64,000 bases of DNA, taken from positions 1 to 64,000 of the forward strand of contig NZ_LKTM01000310.1 of the NCBI RefSeq assembly GCF_001417955.2, written 5' to 3'. This DNA is from Mycobacterium gordonae. GTDB lineage: Bacteria > Actinomycetota > Actinomycetes > Mycobacteriales > Mycobacteriaceae. Below the pieces are notes generated by a model. That model did no database searches. It was not told the DNA's origin and saw only the letters and a program-made list of their open reading frames with translations. Each line of letters opens with the position of its first letter. Within the stretch, counting starts at the first letter, position 1. Below are positions 39,425-49,914 of the stretch, piece after piece. The translations under genes and the position numbers were made by a program.

Positions 39425-40003
39425 GTGCCGAAGGTCAGCGAGGACCACCTGGAGGCTCGGCGCCGTCAGATCCTCGACGGTGCACGCCGCTGTTTCGCCG
39501 AGTACGGCTACGACCAAGCCACGGTGCGACGGCTGGAGCAAGAGATCGGGATGTCGCGCGGCGCGATCTTCCACCACTACCGGGACAAGGACGCCCTGTT
39601 CTTCGCGCTGGCGCGCGAGGACACCCAGCGGATGGCGGAGGTCGCGGCGCGCTCGGGCCTCATCCAGGTGATGCGCGACATGCTCGCCGCCCCCGAGCAG
39701 TTCGACTGGCTGGCCACCCGGCTGGAGATCGCCCGCAAGATACGACACGACCCCGAGTTCAGTCGCGGCTGGGCCGAACGTTCAGCGGAGCTGGCGGCGG
39801 CCACCACCGAACGGCTGCACCGGCAGAAGCAGGCCGGGCGGATACGCGACGACGTCCCCGCCGACGTGTTGCACTGCTACCTGGATCTGGTGCTGGATGG
39901 CCTGATCGCGCGGTTGGCGTCCGGCGAAGATCCGCACCGCCTGGCCGCGGTGCTGGACCTGGTGGAGAATTCGGTGCGCACCGCGGCTGAGCCGCGGGCG
40001 TAG
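39425..40003 (+). CDS. acnR: TetR-family repressor of aconitase (AcnR-like)
   Basis: A 192-residue TetR regulator with HTH ATVRRLEQEIGMSRGAIFHHYRDKDALF. It matches AcnR of Corynebacterium and Rv1474c, which repress acn in response to citrate or iron state. The ligand domain keeps the family pattern FDWLATRLEIARKIRHDPEF. The 18-bp spacing after acn implies co-transcription and negative feedback. Start is GTG. Confidence 0.9.
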   Translation: MPKVSEDHLEARRRQILDGARRCFAEYGYDQATVRRLEQEIGMSRGAIFHHYRDKDALFFALAREDTQRMAEVAARSGLIQVMRDMLAAPEQFDWLATRLEIARKIRHDPEFSRGWAERSAELAAATTERLHRQKQAGRIRDDVPADVLHCYLDLVLDGLIARLASGEDPHRLAAVLDLVENSVRTAAEPRA

Positions 40004-40008
40004 TAGGG

Positions 40009-40206
40009 CTACGCCGACGGCTTGACGGCGCGGTGGTTGGGTCCGCCACGGCCGCGCATCACTGCTCCCGACTCGCGCAGCATGCTGTGCACTGAGCCGT
40101 ACGAGCGCCCGGTCGAGGCCGCCAGATTTCGGATGCTGGCGCCCTTCTCGTAGGCGTTGCGAAGCTCGTGCAACAGCTGGTCGCGGGTCTCCTTTGACTT
40201 CCGCAT
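40009..40206 (-). CDS. small helix-turn-helix protein (Rv1473A-like)
   Basis: A 65-residue basic protein with a single HTH (ASIRNLAASTGRSYGSVHSMLRESG) that resembles the DNA-binding part of Lsr2/resolvase-like regulators and matches Rv1473A. Its C-terminus is Arg/Gly-rich. It lies 56 bp downstream of the ABC-F gene on the same strand, with which it may be co-transcribed. Role unknown. Confidence 0.82.
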   Translation of the reverse strand: MRKSKETRDQLLHELRNAYEKGASIRNLAASTGRSYGSVHSMLRESGAVMRGRGGPNHRAVKPSA

Positions 40207-40262
40207 GGCAACAGGGTAGGAATCCGCAACCCTTGGTGGGCCACTTTGGCGGAAATCGACCC

Positions 40263-41891
<1,629 letters not shown>

Positions 41892-41915
41892 ATTCGCTCC
41901 TTTAAGTGTTTGGCG

Positions 41916-42725
41916 CTATTTGTCGTCGGTGAATACCGCCGGGCGCTTCTCTGCGCGTGCGGCAACCGCTTCTTCGAAGTTGGAGGTGAGCAGACGGACG
42001 AAAAGCTGTCCGAGGCCTTCGGCCTGCATGTGCCCCTCGAGGCTGCCAGCGTCCAGTCCACTCCATAGCGTGCGTTTGGTCAACTCGATACCCGGCCGCG
42101 AGAAGGCCGCCATGCGCGCCGCGATCGCATAACAGGTGTCGAGCAGCTGCGCTCCGGGGACCTGACAGGACACCAATCCGATCCGCTCGGCCTCCTCGGC
42201 CGAGACATCGCGCCCGGTCAACATGATCTCGAAAGCCCGCGACGACCCGATGGCCCTGGGCAGCAGGTAGCTCAGGCCCAGCTCGCTGGCAGTCAGACCG
42301 TTGTTGATGCCGGCCGCCCGGAAATATGCGCTGGTGGAGGCCACCCGGATGTCCGCGGCCAGCGCCAGACACAGTCCTCCGCCGATGGCCGCTCCGTTCA
42401 CCGCAGCGATCACCGGTTGGTGCAACCGTCGCAATTTCAGGATGATCTCGTCGAGCAGCTCCATCGACCGCAGCGCGTAGCTCGGCCGGGTGAGGTTGTC
42501 GACGTGCGGCACCGTGCCGGCGGACTTGTGGTCGGCGCCTGAGGAGAAGCCGCGGCCGGCGCCGGTGAGCACCACCACACGCACCGAGTTGTCGTGGGTG
42601 ACCTGATCGAGGGCCTCTTTCAACGGCACCATGACGTCGAACGCCATCGAGTTCATCCGCTCGGGGCGATTCAACGTGATCAGGGCGATCTCAGGCCGCG
42701 GGTGTTCCAGGAGGACCAAACTCAC
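41916..42725 (-). CDS. echA12: enoyl-CoA hydratase/isomerase (crotonase family, EchA12-like)
   Basis: A 269-residue crotonase-fold enzyme of fatty-acid or acyl-CoA metabolism. The oxyanion-hole motifs GRGFSSGADH and NGAAIGGGLCLALAADIR are clear. At the place of the second catalytic Glu the protein reads INNGLTASELGLSYLLPR, so hydratase rather than isomerase or hydrolase activity is not certain. It corresponds to Rv1472. It lies between the ABC-F and thioredoxin genes, all on the same strand. Starts at GTG. Confidence 0.88.
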   Translation of the reverse strand: MSLVLLEHPRPEIALITLNRPERMNSMAFDVMVPLKEALDQVTHDNSVRVVVLTGAGRGFSSGADHKSAGTVPHVDNLTRPSYALRSMELLDEIILKLRRLHQPVIAAVNGAAIGGGLCLALAADIRVASTSAYFRAAGINNGLTASELGLSYLLPRAIGSSRAFEIMLTGRDVSAEEAERIGLVSCQVPGAQLLDTCYAIAARMAAFSRPGIELTKRTLWSGLDAGSLEGHMQAEGLGQLFVRLLTSNFEEAVAARAEKRPAVFTDDK

Positions 42726-42780
42726 CTTGAAACGGTAGCGCAGGCAGTGCGCCGAGCCGCGAACCCAACCCCGGCAGGGC

Positions 42781-43125
42781 TCAGACTTCGGTCGCCGCTT
42801 CGACGTCGTAGGCCTTGAGCTGCTGGACCAGGTCTTCCAGCGCCGCGGGGGGCAGCGCGCCGGCCTGGTTGAACAGCAACTGCCCCTTCTTGAACGCCAT
42901 CAGCGTGGGGATCGACCGGATCTGGGCGGCCGCAGCCAACTCCTGCTCGGCCTCGGTGTCGACCTTGGCGAAGATCACGTCAGGGTGCTTCTCCGACGCC
43001 GCCTTGAAAGTGGGCGCGAAGGCGCGACACGGGCCACACCAGGAGGCCCAGAAATCAACGAGCACCATGTCGTTGCCGTTGACGGTTTCGTTGAACTGCG
43101 CAGCAGTGAGGTCTTGGGTAGTCAC
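42781..43125 (-). CDS. trxB: thioredoxin with CGPC active site (Rv1471-like)
   Basis: A 114-residue thioredoxin with the canonical WASWCGPC active site and cis-Pro in IRSIPTLMAFKKGQ. It reduces protein disulfides using thioredoxin reductase. It is the second of two tandem thioredoxin genes after ctpD, matching Rv1471. It is the active-type member of the pair. Confidence 0.93.
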   Translation of the reverse strand: MTTQDLTAAQFNETVNGNDMVLVDFWASWCGPCRAFAPTFKAASEKHPDVIFAKVDTEAEQELAAAAQIRSIPTLMAFKKGQLLFNQAGALPPAALEDLVQQLKAYDVEAATEV

Positions 43126-43167
43126 ATTCGCCCTAACGCCGAGGTTGTGGTTGTTGTTCCCAGCCGT

Positions 43168-43548
43168 TCACAAGAGGCTGGGCGTCGTCGGCTTGTGCCG
43201 ATATGCCCTGAGTTGCGTCACCAGTTCGCCCATCACCGTCGGATTGGCGATTCCCGGTTGCTTGAAGACCAGTTGGCCTTTCTTGAAGGCCATCAGGGTC
43301 GGCAGCAACGTCACGCCAGCCGTCTGGACCAGATCCTTCTCGATTTCGAAATTAACTTTGCCGTGCACGATGTCCGGGCAATTCTGCGCGGATGTCTCAT
43401 AAGTGGGCGTGAAGATGGCACACGGTGAGCACGACGGCGCCCAGAAGTAGACGAACACGTTCTCGTTGCCCCTGACCGCCTGCCGGAAGTCGGCCGCCGT
43501 CAGATCCCGCGTACATCCTGTTCCCATCAGCACACGAGCGTACGTCAA
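43168..43548 (-). CDS. trxA: thioredoxin-like protein with CSPC active site (Rv1470-like)
   Basis: A 126-residue thioredoxin-fold protein with active site WAPSCSPC, where the usual Gly-Pro of CGPC is Ser-Pro, and cis-Pro in VTLLPTLMAFKKGQ. It corresponds to Rv1470, as I recall a thioredoxin of low activity with the usual reductase. The TTG start overlaps the ctpD stop by four bases, though GTG 43533 and ATG 43527 are in-frame alternatives. The ctpD-trxA-trxB layout suggests a link between metal export and thiol redox. Confidence 0.82.
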   Translation of the reverse strand: MTYARVLMGTGCTRDLTAADFRQAVRGNENVFVYFWAPSCSPCAIFTPTYETSAQNCPDIVHGKVNFEIEKDLVQTAGVTLLPTLMAFKKGQLVFKQPGIANPTVMGELVTQLRAYRHKPTTPSLL

Positions 43549-45512
43549 CGCGCTGCCGCGGACCGCCAGGTTCGGTTACTCAGCAGGCGCATGCCATTGA
43601 GGGCGACCAGCAAAGTCGAACCCTCGTGACAGGCCACGCCCAGCGGCAGCGGGAGCTGTCCGAAGAGATCCCACAGCACCAGCACCGTGATGAAGCTGCC
43701 CGCCAGAGCGAGGTTGGCGGTCACCACCCGGCGCGCCTGCCGGGCCAGGCCGATGATCGTCGGAATGGTGTGCAGTTCATCGCGGACCGTCACGGCATCT
43801 GCGGTCTGCAGGGTGATGTCGGAGCCGGCACCCATGGCCATCGAGGCGCACGCCGCGGCCATGGCGGGGGCGTCGTTGACGCCGTCTCCCACCACCAGCA
43901 CCCGGTGGCCGCCGGCCTGCAGTTCACGCACCGCCGCGACCTTCTGCTCGGGCAGCAAACCGGCGCGCACGTCGACGATGCCGGCCTCACTCGCGACGAG
44001 ACGGGCCGCGCGGTCAGTGTCGCCGGTCAGCAGCACCGGGGGCGCCGTTGTCAACTCCGCCAGGGCGGCTACGCAGTCCACGGCGTCGGAACGGATCTGA
44101 TCGGTGAGCCCCAGCGCACCGACGGCCGTCCCGTTGACGACGACGGCGGCGGCTGTGGCACCGGTCTCGACGAGGCGTGCCACCTCGCGCGGCAGTATCC
44201 CGCGGAAACTGTGCGGACTGCAGACCTCGACGAAGTCCCGCCCCACCGTGGCGCGCACGCCGTGGCCCGGTACCGCGCGGAAGTCCTCGGCGGCCGGGAT
44301 CGCGACACCGCGCCGCCGCGCTGCCCCGACGATCGCCCGGCCCAGCGGATGCTCGCTGAATTGTTCTGCCGCAGCAGCTAATTCGAGCAATTTCGGCACG
44401 CCGATCAAGTCCGGTCGCAGCGCCTTCACGACCGTAAGCCGCGGCATGCCGCACGTCAGCGTGCCCGTCTTGTCCAGCGCGACGATGCTGGCGCCGGCGA
44501 GGCGTTCGACGACGACCGCGGACTTCACCAGGATTCCGTGCCGGCCCGCATTGGCGATCACCGACAGCAACGGCGGCATGGTGGCCAACACCACGGCACA
44601 GGGCGAGGCGACGATCATAAAAGTCATGGCCCGCAGCAGAGTCGGTTGCAGCGGACAGCCGAGCATCAGCGGGATGATGATGAGCGCCGAGGTTGCCGCC
44701 ACCATTCCCACCGAATAGCGCTGCTCGATCTTTTCAATGAACAGTTGGGTTTTGGCTTTGGTAGCCGACGCCTCGGACACCAGCTCGACGATCCGGGCGA
44801 CCACGCTGTGCGAGGGGTCGCGGGCGACGACCACGCGCAGCACACCGGAGCCGTTGACCGTGCCGGCGAACACTTCGTCGCCGACGGTCTTGACGACCGG
44901 CATCGACTCACCGGTGATGGAACACTGGTCGACCTCGGATTCCCCGGACAGCACCACGCCGTCGGCAGGTATGCGTTCGCCGGGGCGAACCACCACCCGG
45001 TCGCCCACCACCAACTGGCCGGCGGGCACCACATGTTCGGCGCCTGCGCCGTCAAACAGCACTGCCTGGTCCGGCGTGAGGCTCATCAGACCCTTGACCG
45101 AATCCGCGGTGTGTTTGGTGGCAACCTCGTCGAGGGCACCGGACGTCGCGAAAATCACGATCAGCAGGGCCCCGTCGAAGATCTGCCCGATTGCCACCGC
45201 CCCGAGCGCGGCCACGATCATCAACAGGTCGACGTCGAGCGCCCTATTCCGGAGTGCTTGCGCGCCTGCCCATGCCGAGCCCCAGCCGCCGGCCAGATAG
45301 CAGGCCAGATACAACGTCCACCACACGACCGTCGGCGCACCGTTGAGCTGAGCGGCCAGCCCTGCCAGAAACAGCGCCAGCGCCACGGCCGCCCAGCGTA
45401 CGGAGAGCACCGACCACAGCGCTGCCCGCCAACTCAGTCCGCGGGCAGCACTGGCGGGAACGCGGTCGAAGGAAGCCTGCGGGGCGGTCACTTCGAAGGC
45501 GGTCAAGGTCAT
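43545..45512 (-). CDS. ctpD: P1B4-type metal-exporting ATPase CtpD
   Basis: A 655-residue heavy-metal P-type ATPase without an N-terminal metal-binding domain. P1B4 signatures are SPC in the sixth TM (303-305) and HEGST in the last TM region. Catalytic Asp347 lies in DKTGTLT, with TGES (about 200) and HP (387-388) also present. P1B4 pumps export Co2+/Fe2+; CtpD of M. tuberculosis acts in redox and metal stress. The tandem thioredoxins follow in the same operon. Confidence 0.95.
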   Translation of the reverse strand: MTLTAFEVTAPQASFDRVPASAARGLSWRAALWSVLSVRWAAVALALFLAGLAAQLNGAPTVVWWTLYLACYLAGGWGSAWAGAQALRNRALDVDLLMIVAALGAVAIGQIFDGALLIVIFATSGALDEVATKHTADSVKGLMSLTPDQAVLFDGAGAEHVVPAGQLVVGDRVVVRPGERIPADGVVLSGESEVDQCSITGESMPVVKTVGDEVFAGTVNGSGVLRVVVARDPSHSVVARIVELVSEASATKAKTQLFIEKIEQRYSVGMVAATSALIIIPLMLGCPLQPTLLRAMTFMIVASPCAVVLATMPPLLSVIANAGRHGILVKSAVVVERLAGASIVALDKTGTLTCGMPRLTVVKALRPDLIGVPKLLELAAAAEQFSEHPLGRAIVGAARRRGVAIPAAEDFRAVPGHGVRATVGRDFVEVCSPHSFRGILPREVARLVETGATAAAVVVNGTAVGALGLTDQIRSDAVDCVAALAELTTAPPVLLTGDTDRAARLVASEAGIVDVRAGLLPEQKVAAVRELQAGGHRVLVVGDGVNDAPAMAAACASMAMGAGSDITLQTADAVTVRDELHTIPTIIGLARQARRVVTANLALAGSFITVLVLWDLFGQLPLPLGVACHEGSTLLVALNGMRLLSNRTWRSAAAR

Positions 45513-45814
45513 TCCGGCGGCCTCACAGGGGGTGGCAGTGCGTCAGGATGCACCGAGTGTATTGACAACGGGGTCGTCAGAGGTCTCGGTTTGATTCCGG
45601 TATGTCATTGAATTGGCTTATGGCACTTCGCTATACGCAAGGTTGTCGGAGTTCGGGCGCTATCGACACCATGAGCGCCGCCGGGCGAATTCCATTGGCG
45701 GACTATTCAAATTCGGCCGGAAATTGCCCTCAAAAAGACTCGCGAAAAGGATTCATCGTTGCCGAATCGCGATACGATTCTGGGATCGCCGACTCTGCGC
45801 TCTGGAGGTGCGAG
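45513..45814. other. divergent intergenic region, ctpD / PE_PGRS
   Basis: A 302-bp gap between divergent genes. It is less GC-rich than its flanks. A TTGACA at 45562-45567 could be a -35 for the PE_PGRS gene, but no well-spaced -10 follows. The PE_PGRS ribosome-binding site GGAGG is at 45804. I see no small gene or RNA signature here. Confidence 0.4.
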
Positions 45815-46891
45815 ATGTCGTTTCTGGTCGCCAATACCGATTTCGTGTCACAAGCGGCGGGCAATCTGGCCCGGGTCGGATCACTGATCAGCGAAGCCAA
45901 CAACGCGGCGGCGGCCCAGACCACCGCCGTCGCCGCCGCCGGCGCCGATGAGGTGTCGGCCGCCGTCGCCGCCGTTTTCGGCGCACACGCGCAGACGTAT
46001 CAGTCGCTGAGCGCTAGTGCCACCGCGTTTCACGAACAGTTCGTGCAGTTGCTCTCCGGCGGCGCCAACGCGTACGCCCTCGCCGAAGCGACCAACATCG
46101 GCCCGCTGCAACCGATCCTCGATTTGATCAACGCACCCACGAACCTGTTGTTGGGACGGCCACTGATCGGCAACGGCGCTGACGGCACGGCAGCGAGCCC
46201 GAACGGTCAGGCCGGTGGCCTCCTGATCGGTAACGGCGGCAACGGTTTCTCGTCAGGCGTCGCGGGAGTAGGCGGCGGCAACGGCGGAGCCGCGGGGCTG
46301 CTCGGTTTTGGTGGGGCCGGCGGCGTGGGTGGGTTGGGCGCGAACGGCGGCGCGGGTGGCGCCGGCGGCTGGCTGTTCGGCGGTGGCGGAGCCGGCGGTA
46401 ACAGCGGTGGCGGCGGCGGCTCCGGCGGTCTCGGCGGCTCCGCATTCCTCTTGGGGAACGGCGGTGCCGGTGGTACCAGCCCCAACGGGATGGGGGCGGG
46501 CGGCGCCGGAGGCAACGGCGGCCTGCTGTACGGCAATGGCGGCCATGGCGGCGGCAGCTCCCTCATCGGCGCCTCTGGCAACGGCGGCAGGGCTTTCCTG
46601 TTCGGCGACGGCGGCGGTGGCGGAGACGCGGCCAACGCCGCCCCGGCCGGAGCCGGCGGCGCAGGAGGGGTGTTCGTCGGCAACGGCGGTGCGGGCGGCA
46701 ACGCCCCGATGGGTGGCGTCTCCGGGCCCGGCGGGCAGGCCGGGCTGATCGGCAACGGCGGAGCCGGAGGCAATGGCAATTTGAACGGCGGCAACGGCGG
46801 TAACGCGGTCTTGATCGGCAACGGCGGCAGAGGCGGCACTCCAAACGGCGTCGGTGGCCAGGGCGGCCTGCTGTTCGGCGCGCACGGGTAG
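45815..46891 (+). CDS. PE_PGRS family protein (PE_PGRS29 / Rv1468c-like)
   Basis: A 358-residue surface protein of the PE_PGRS family, secreted by type VII (ESX-5) systems. It has a PE domain (about 1-95, MSFLVANTDFVSQAAGNLARVG...), a linker with the GRPLIGNGADG motif, then Gly-Gly-Ala/Asn repeats to the C-terminus (about 120-358). No C-terminal enzyme domain follows. It sits between ctpD and fadE15 exactly like Rv1468c, reported to bind host ubiquitin through a UBA-like segment; I cannot confirm that segment here. The ATG has GGAGG seven bases upstream, so the long upstream frame extension is rejected. Confidence 0.92.
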   Translation: MSFLVANTDFVSQAAGNLARVGSLISEANNAAAAQTTAVAAAGADEVSAAVAAVFGAHAQTYQSLSASATAFHEQFVQLLSGGANAYALAEATNIGPLQPILDLINAPTNLLLGRPLIGNGADGTAASPNGQAGGLLIGNGGNGFSSGVAGVGGGNGGAAGLLGFGGAGGVGGLGANGGAGGAGGWLFGGGGAGGNSGGGGGSGGLGGSAFLLGNGGAGGTSPNGMGAGGAGGNGGLLYGNGGHGGGSSLIGASGNGGRAFLFGDGGGGGDAANAAPAGAGGAGGVFVGNGGAGGNAPMGGVSGPGGQAGLIGNGGAGGNGNLNGGNGGNAVLIGNGGRGGTPNGVGGQGGLLFGAHG

Positions 46892-46978
46892 CCCTTACCT
46901 ACGGTTGCGTACGTTTTCCCCCAGCAGCAAGACTGTGCCTGATCATCGGGCCGATCAGTCTGAGTGGAAGGAACCACA

Positions 46979-48808
46979 TTGGGGCACTACATCGCCAACG
47001 TGCGCGACCTCGAGTTCAACCTGTTCGAGGTTCTTGACGTAGGCGCCGTCCTCGGCACCGGCAAATACGCCGACCTCGACGAGGACACGGTGCGCACCAT
47101 CCTGTCGGAGGCGGCCCGGTTGGCCGAAGGTCCGGTGGCCGAGTCCTTCGCCTTCGCCGACCGCAACCCGCCGGTCTTCGACCCCGCCACGCACTCCATC
47201 AGCGTCGCACCGGAATTGGTGAAGACGGTGCAGGCGATCAAGGACGCCGAATGGTGGCGGCTGGGCCTGGCCGAGGAGATCGGCGGGATGGCCGCGCCGC
47301 CGCCGCTCAACTGGGCGGTCAACGAGATGATCTTCTGCGCCAACCCGTCGGTCTGCTTCTTCAACCTGGGGCCGATTCTGGCGCAATCCCTGTTCGTCGA
47401 GGGCAACGACGAGCAGAAGCGTTGGGCCGCAATGGGAGTCGAGCGTGGCTGGCAGGCCACCATGGTGCTCACCGAGCCCGACGCCGGTTCGGACGTGGGG
47501 GCCGGTCGCGCGAAGGCGATTGAGCAACCAGACGGCACTTGGCATATCGAAGGCGTCAAACGGTTCATCTCCGGTGGCGATGTCGGCGACACCACCGAGA
47601 ACATCTTCCATCTGGTGCTGGCAAGGCCCGAGGGCGCGGGACCCGGCACCAAGGGCTTGAGCCTGTTCTACGTCCCCAACTTCCTGTTCGACCCGGACAC
47701 CGGGGAACTCGGCGCCCGCAACGGGGTGTATGTCACCGGCGTCGAACACAAGATGGGCCTGAAGTCCTCCCCCACGTGCGAGCTGACCTTCGGCGCCACC
47801 GACGTCCCGGCCGTCGGATATCTGGTCGGCGGCGTCCACGACGGCATCGCGCAGATGTTCCACGTGATCGAGAACGCGCGCATGACGATCGGGGTCAAAT
47901 CCGCCGGGACTCTGTCCACGGGCTACCTCAACGCCCTTGCCTACGCCAAAGAGCGGGTGCAGGGCGCTGACCTGACGCAGATGACGGATAAGACCGCACC
48001 ACGGGTCACGATCATGCACCACCCCGACGTGCGTCGCAGCCTGATGACCCAGAAGGCGTACGCGGAGGGCCTGCGGGCGGTGTATATGTATGCCGCCGCG
48101 CATCAATGTGATGCTGTGGCGCAACATGTTTCGGGTGCGGATCACGATCTGGCGCACCGGGTCGACGATCTGCTGCTGCCCATCGTCAAGGGCGTGGGTT
48201 CCGAGCGGGCCTACGAGGTGCTGACCGAGTCGCTGCAGACGCTGGGCGGGTCGGGCTTCCTGACGGACTATCCGATCGAGCAGTACATCCGCGACTCCAA
48301 GATCGACTCCCTGTACGAGGGGACGACCGCGATCCAGGCGATGGACTTCTTTTTCCGCAAGATCGTGCGCGATCACGGCCAGTCCCTGCAGCACGTGACG
48401 ACTCAGATCAACAAGACCATCGAGACCACCACGGAGTCGTTGAAGGATCAGGCCGAGTTGCTGCAGGCCGCGGTCGAAGACGTCACCGGCATGACAGGTG
48501 CGCTGATGGGATACCTGATGTCCGCCGCCCAACACACCACCGACATCTACAAGGTCGGGCTCGGGTCGGTGCGCTACCTGCTCGCCGTGGGAGATCTCCT
48601 CATCGGCTGGCGGCTGCTGGCGCAGGCGAACGTGGCCGAGGCGGCTCTGGCCGGCGAGTTGTCAGCGGCCGACAAGGCTTTCTACGAAGGCAAGGTCGCG
48701 GTTTCGGCATTCTTCGCCAAGAACGTCCTGCCGAAGCTGGCCGGCGTGCGGGCGGTGCTGGAGAACATCGACGACGAAGTCATGCGCGTCTCCGAAGACG
48801 CGTTCTGA
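46979..48808 (+). CDS. fadE15: acyl-CoA dehydrogenase FadE15-like
   Basis: A 609-residue flavin-dependent acyl-CoA dehydrogenase of the long, two-lobed class, with the FAD-binding segments MVLTEPDAGSDVG and GVKRFISGGD. The catalytic Glu is in SLYEGTTAIQ. A C-terminal acyl-CoA dehydrogenase extension (about 450-605) follows. It catalyses the first step of beta-oxidation, substrate unknown. The TTG at 46979 is chosen because GGAAGGA is positioned seven bases before it. It then has the same length as I recall for Rv1467c. Confidence 0.93.
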   Translation: MGHYIANVRDLEFNLFEVLDVGAVLGTGKYADLDEDTVRTILSEAARLAEGPVAESFAFADRNPPVFDPATHSISVAPELVKTVQAIKDAEWWRLGLAEEIGGMAAPPPLNWAVNEMIFCANPSVCFFNLGPILAQSLFVEGNDEQKRWAAMGVERGWQATMVLTEPDAGSDVGAGRAKAIEQPDGTWHIEGVKRFISGGDVGDTTENIFHLVLARPEGAGPGTKGLSLFYVPNFLFDPDTGELGARNGVYVTGVEHKMGLKSSPTCELTFGATDVPAVGYLVGGVHDGIAQMFHVIENARMTIGVKSAGTLSTGYLNALAYAKERVQGADLTQMTDKTAPRVTIMHHPDVRRSLMTQKAYAEGLRAVYMYAAAHQCDAVAQHVSGADHDLAHRVDDLLLPIVKGVGSERAYEVLTESLQTLGGSGFLTDYPIEQYIRDSKIDSLYEGTTAIQAMDFFFRKIVRDHGQSLQHVTTQINKTIETTTESLKDQAELLQAAVEDVTGMTGALMGYLMSAAQHTTDIYKVGLGSVRYLLAVGDLLIGWRLLAQANVAEAALAGELSAADKAFYEGKVAVSAFFAKNVLPKLAGVRAVLENIDDEVMRVSEDAF

Positions 48809-48879
48809 ACACACAGAGTCCGCACAGCTCACGCGGGTAGACCGGATCGTCAGAAGCACTGACGATTTGGGGAGGAACG

Positions 48880-49551
48880 TTGTCATCTACTCGTATCGCG
48901 ATTGCCGCGGTCGCCGCCGGGCTGTCTCTGGCGGCGTGCAGCTCGTCGCACAACTCCAGTCCCGCCACATCACCGAGCACCGTGGTGGCGTCCCCGACCA
49001 GTGGTGCCTCCGCGCCCCCCAAGGGCGAGACACAGGTCCGCGGGTTGATCGCTTCCGTGGCCGGCAACGCTGTTCAGGTGACACAGCAAAGCGTTACCGC
49101 CACAGTCGATTTCACCGGCTCGACGAAAATCACCGAGGTCACCAACGCGGCCCTGACGGACGTCACCCCGGGCGCCTGTGTCACGGCCCGCTCCAAGGAC
49201 GAGGGCCAGCCCGCCGCCTTGGTGCGCGTCAGCCAGGCCGTGGACGGCAAATGTCCGCAGGGCAAGCAACCGACGACACCAGGCCGCCATGCGCCGATCC
49301 AGGGCACCGTGGCTTCGGTCAACGGCAACACCATCACGGTCAACACGTCCGGAGCGCCTCAAACGGTGACGGTCACGGACAAGACGAAATACACCGAGGA
49401 AGGGCCGGCCGCGTCACAGGAGATCGCGCAGGGCAAATGCATCACCGCCCGTGGCAGCGAAAACAGCGGCGCCCTGCAGGCGACGTCGATCAGCCTGCGG
49501 CAGGCCGCCAACGGCAAGTGCCCCGACGGCGGGAGCCCGCACCGGCGCTGA
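48880..49551 (+). CDS. DUF5666-type repeat lipoprotein
   Basis: A 223-residue predicted lipoprotein. The signal peptide ends in the lipobox LAAC (residues about 17-20), so the Cys would be lipidated. Two similar beta-rich modules follow: GLIASVAGNAVQV...GACVTARS and GTVASVNGNTITV...GKCITARGS. These resemble the DUF5666 OB-like repeat. No catalytic residues are evident. The TTG start has GGGGAGG upstream. No counterpart lies between fadE15 and the suf genes in H37Rv. Confidence 0.7.
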   Translation: MSSTRIAIAAVAAGLSLAACSSSHNSSPATSPSTVVASPTSGASAPPKGETQVRGLIASVAGNAVQVTQQSVTATVDFTGSTKITEVTNAALTDVTPGACVTARSKDEGQPAALVRVSQAVDGKCPQGKQPTTPGRHAPIQGTVASVNGNTITVNTSGAPQTVTVTDKTKYTEEGPAASQEIAQGKCITARGSENSGALQATSISLRQAANGKCPDGGSPHRR

Positions 49552-49566
49552 AAGGCGGCGCGGCGC

Positions 49567-49914
49567 TTAGACCGTGAAGCCGAGGGCGCGCAGCTGCTCG
49601 CGGCCGTCCTCGGTGATCTTGTCCGGGCCCCACGGCGGGTTCCAGACCCAGTTGATCCTGAGCTCGTCGACCAGGCCGGCCCCTACCAGCGCCGAGCGCG
49701 ACTGATCCTCGATGACATCGGTCAACGGGCAGGCCGCCGACGTCAGGGTCATGTCCACCAGGGCGACGGTTCCCTCGTCGCCCTTTTCCAGATTCAAGCC
49801 GTAGACCAAGCCGAGATCGACGACGTTGATCCCCAGTTCCGGGTCGACGACGTCGCGCATCGCCTCTTCGAGATCTGCGAGCAGCAGTTCGTCAGATGCC
49901 GCGGTGTCGCTCAT
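49567..49914 (-). CDS. sufT: SufT-like MIP18 (DUF59) Fe-S maturation factor
   Basis: A 115-residue DUF59/MIP18 protein, last in the suf operon, that assists Fe-S cluster delivery. The signature is DPELGINVVDLGLVYG, then LTSAACPL with the conserved Cys. It corresponds to Rv1466. The ATG overlaps the sufU stop by four bases; the longer frame upstream lies in sufU. Confidence 0.9.
   Translation of the reverse strand: MSDTAASDELLLADLEEAMRDVVDPELGINVVDLGLVYGLNLEKGDEGTVALVDMTLTSAACPLTDVIEDQSRSALVGAGLVDELRINWVWNPPWGPDKITEDGREQLRALGFTV

Noticed and set aside
45562..45604. TTGACA as a -35 for the PE_PGRS gene
   Set aside because: No -10 hexamer follows at 16-18 bp, so I note it only as a possibility within the gap description.
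46207..46977. Long minus-strand proline-rich frame opposite the PE_PGRS gene
   Set aside because: It is the mirror of GGC/GCC-rich PGRS repeats, which read as Pro/Ala on the other strand. It has no ribosome-binding site or conserved domain.
46955..48535. 526-codon frame antisense to fadE15
   Set aside because: The sense frame is a full acyl-CoA dehydrogenase with the catalytic Glu; the antisense product has no recognisable features.
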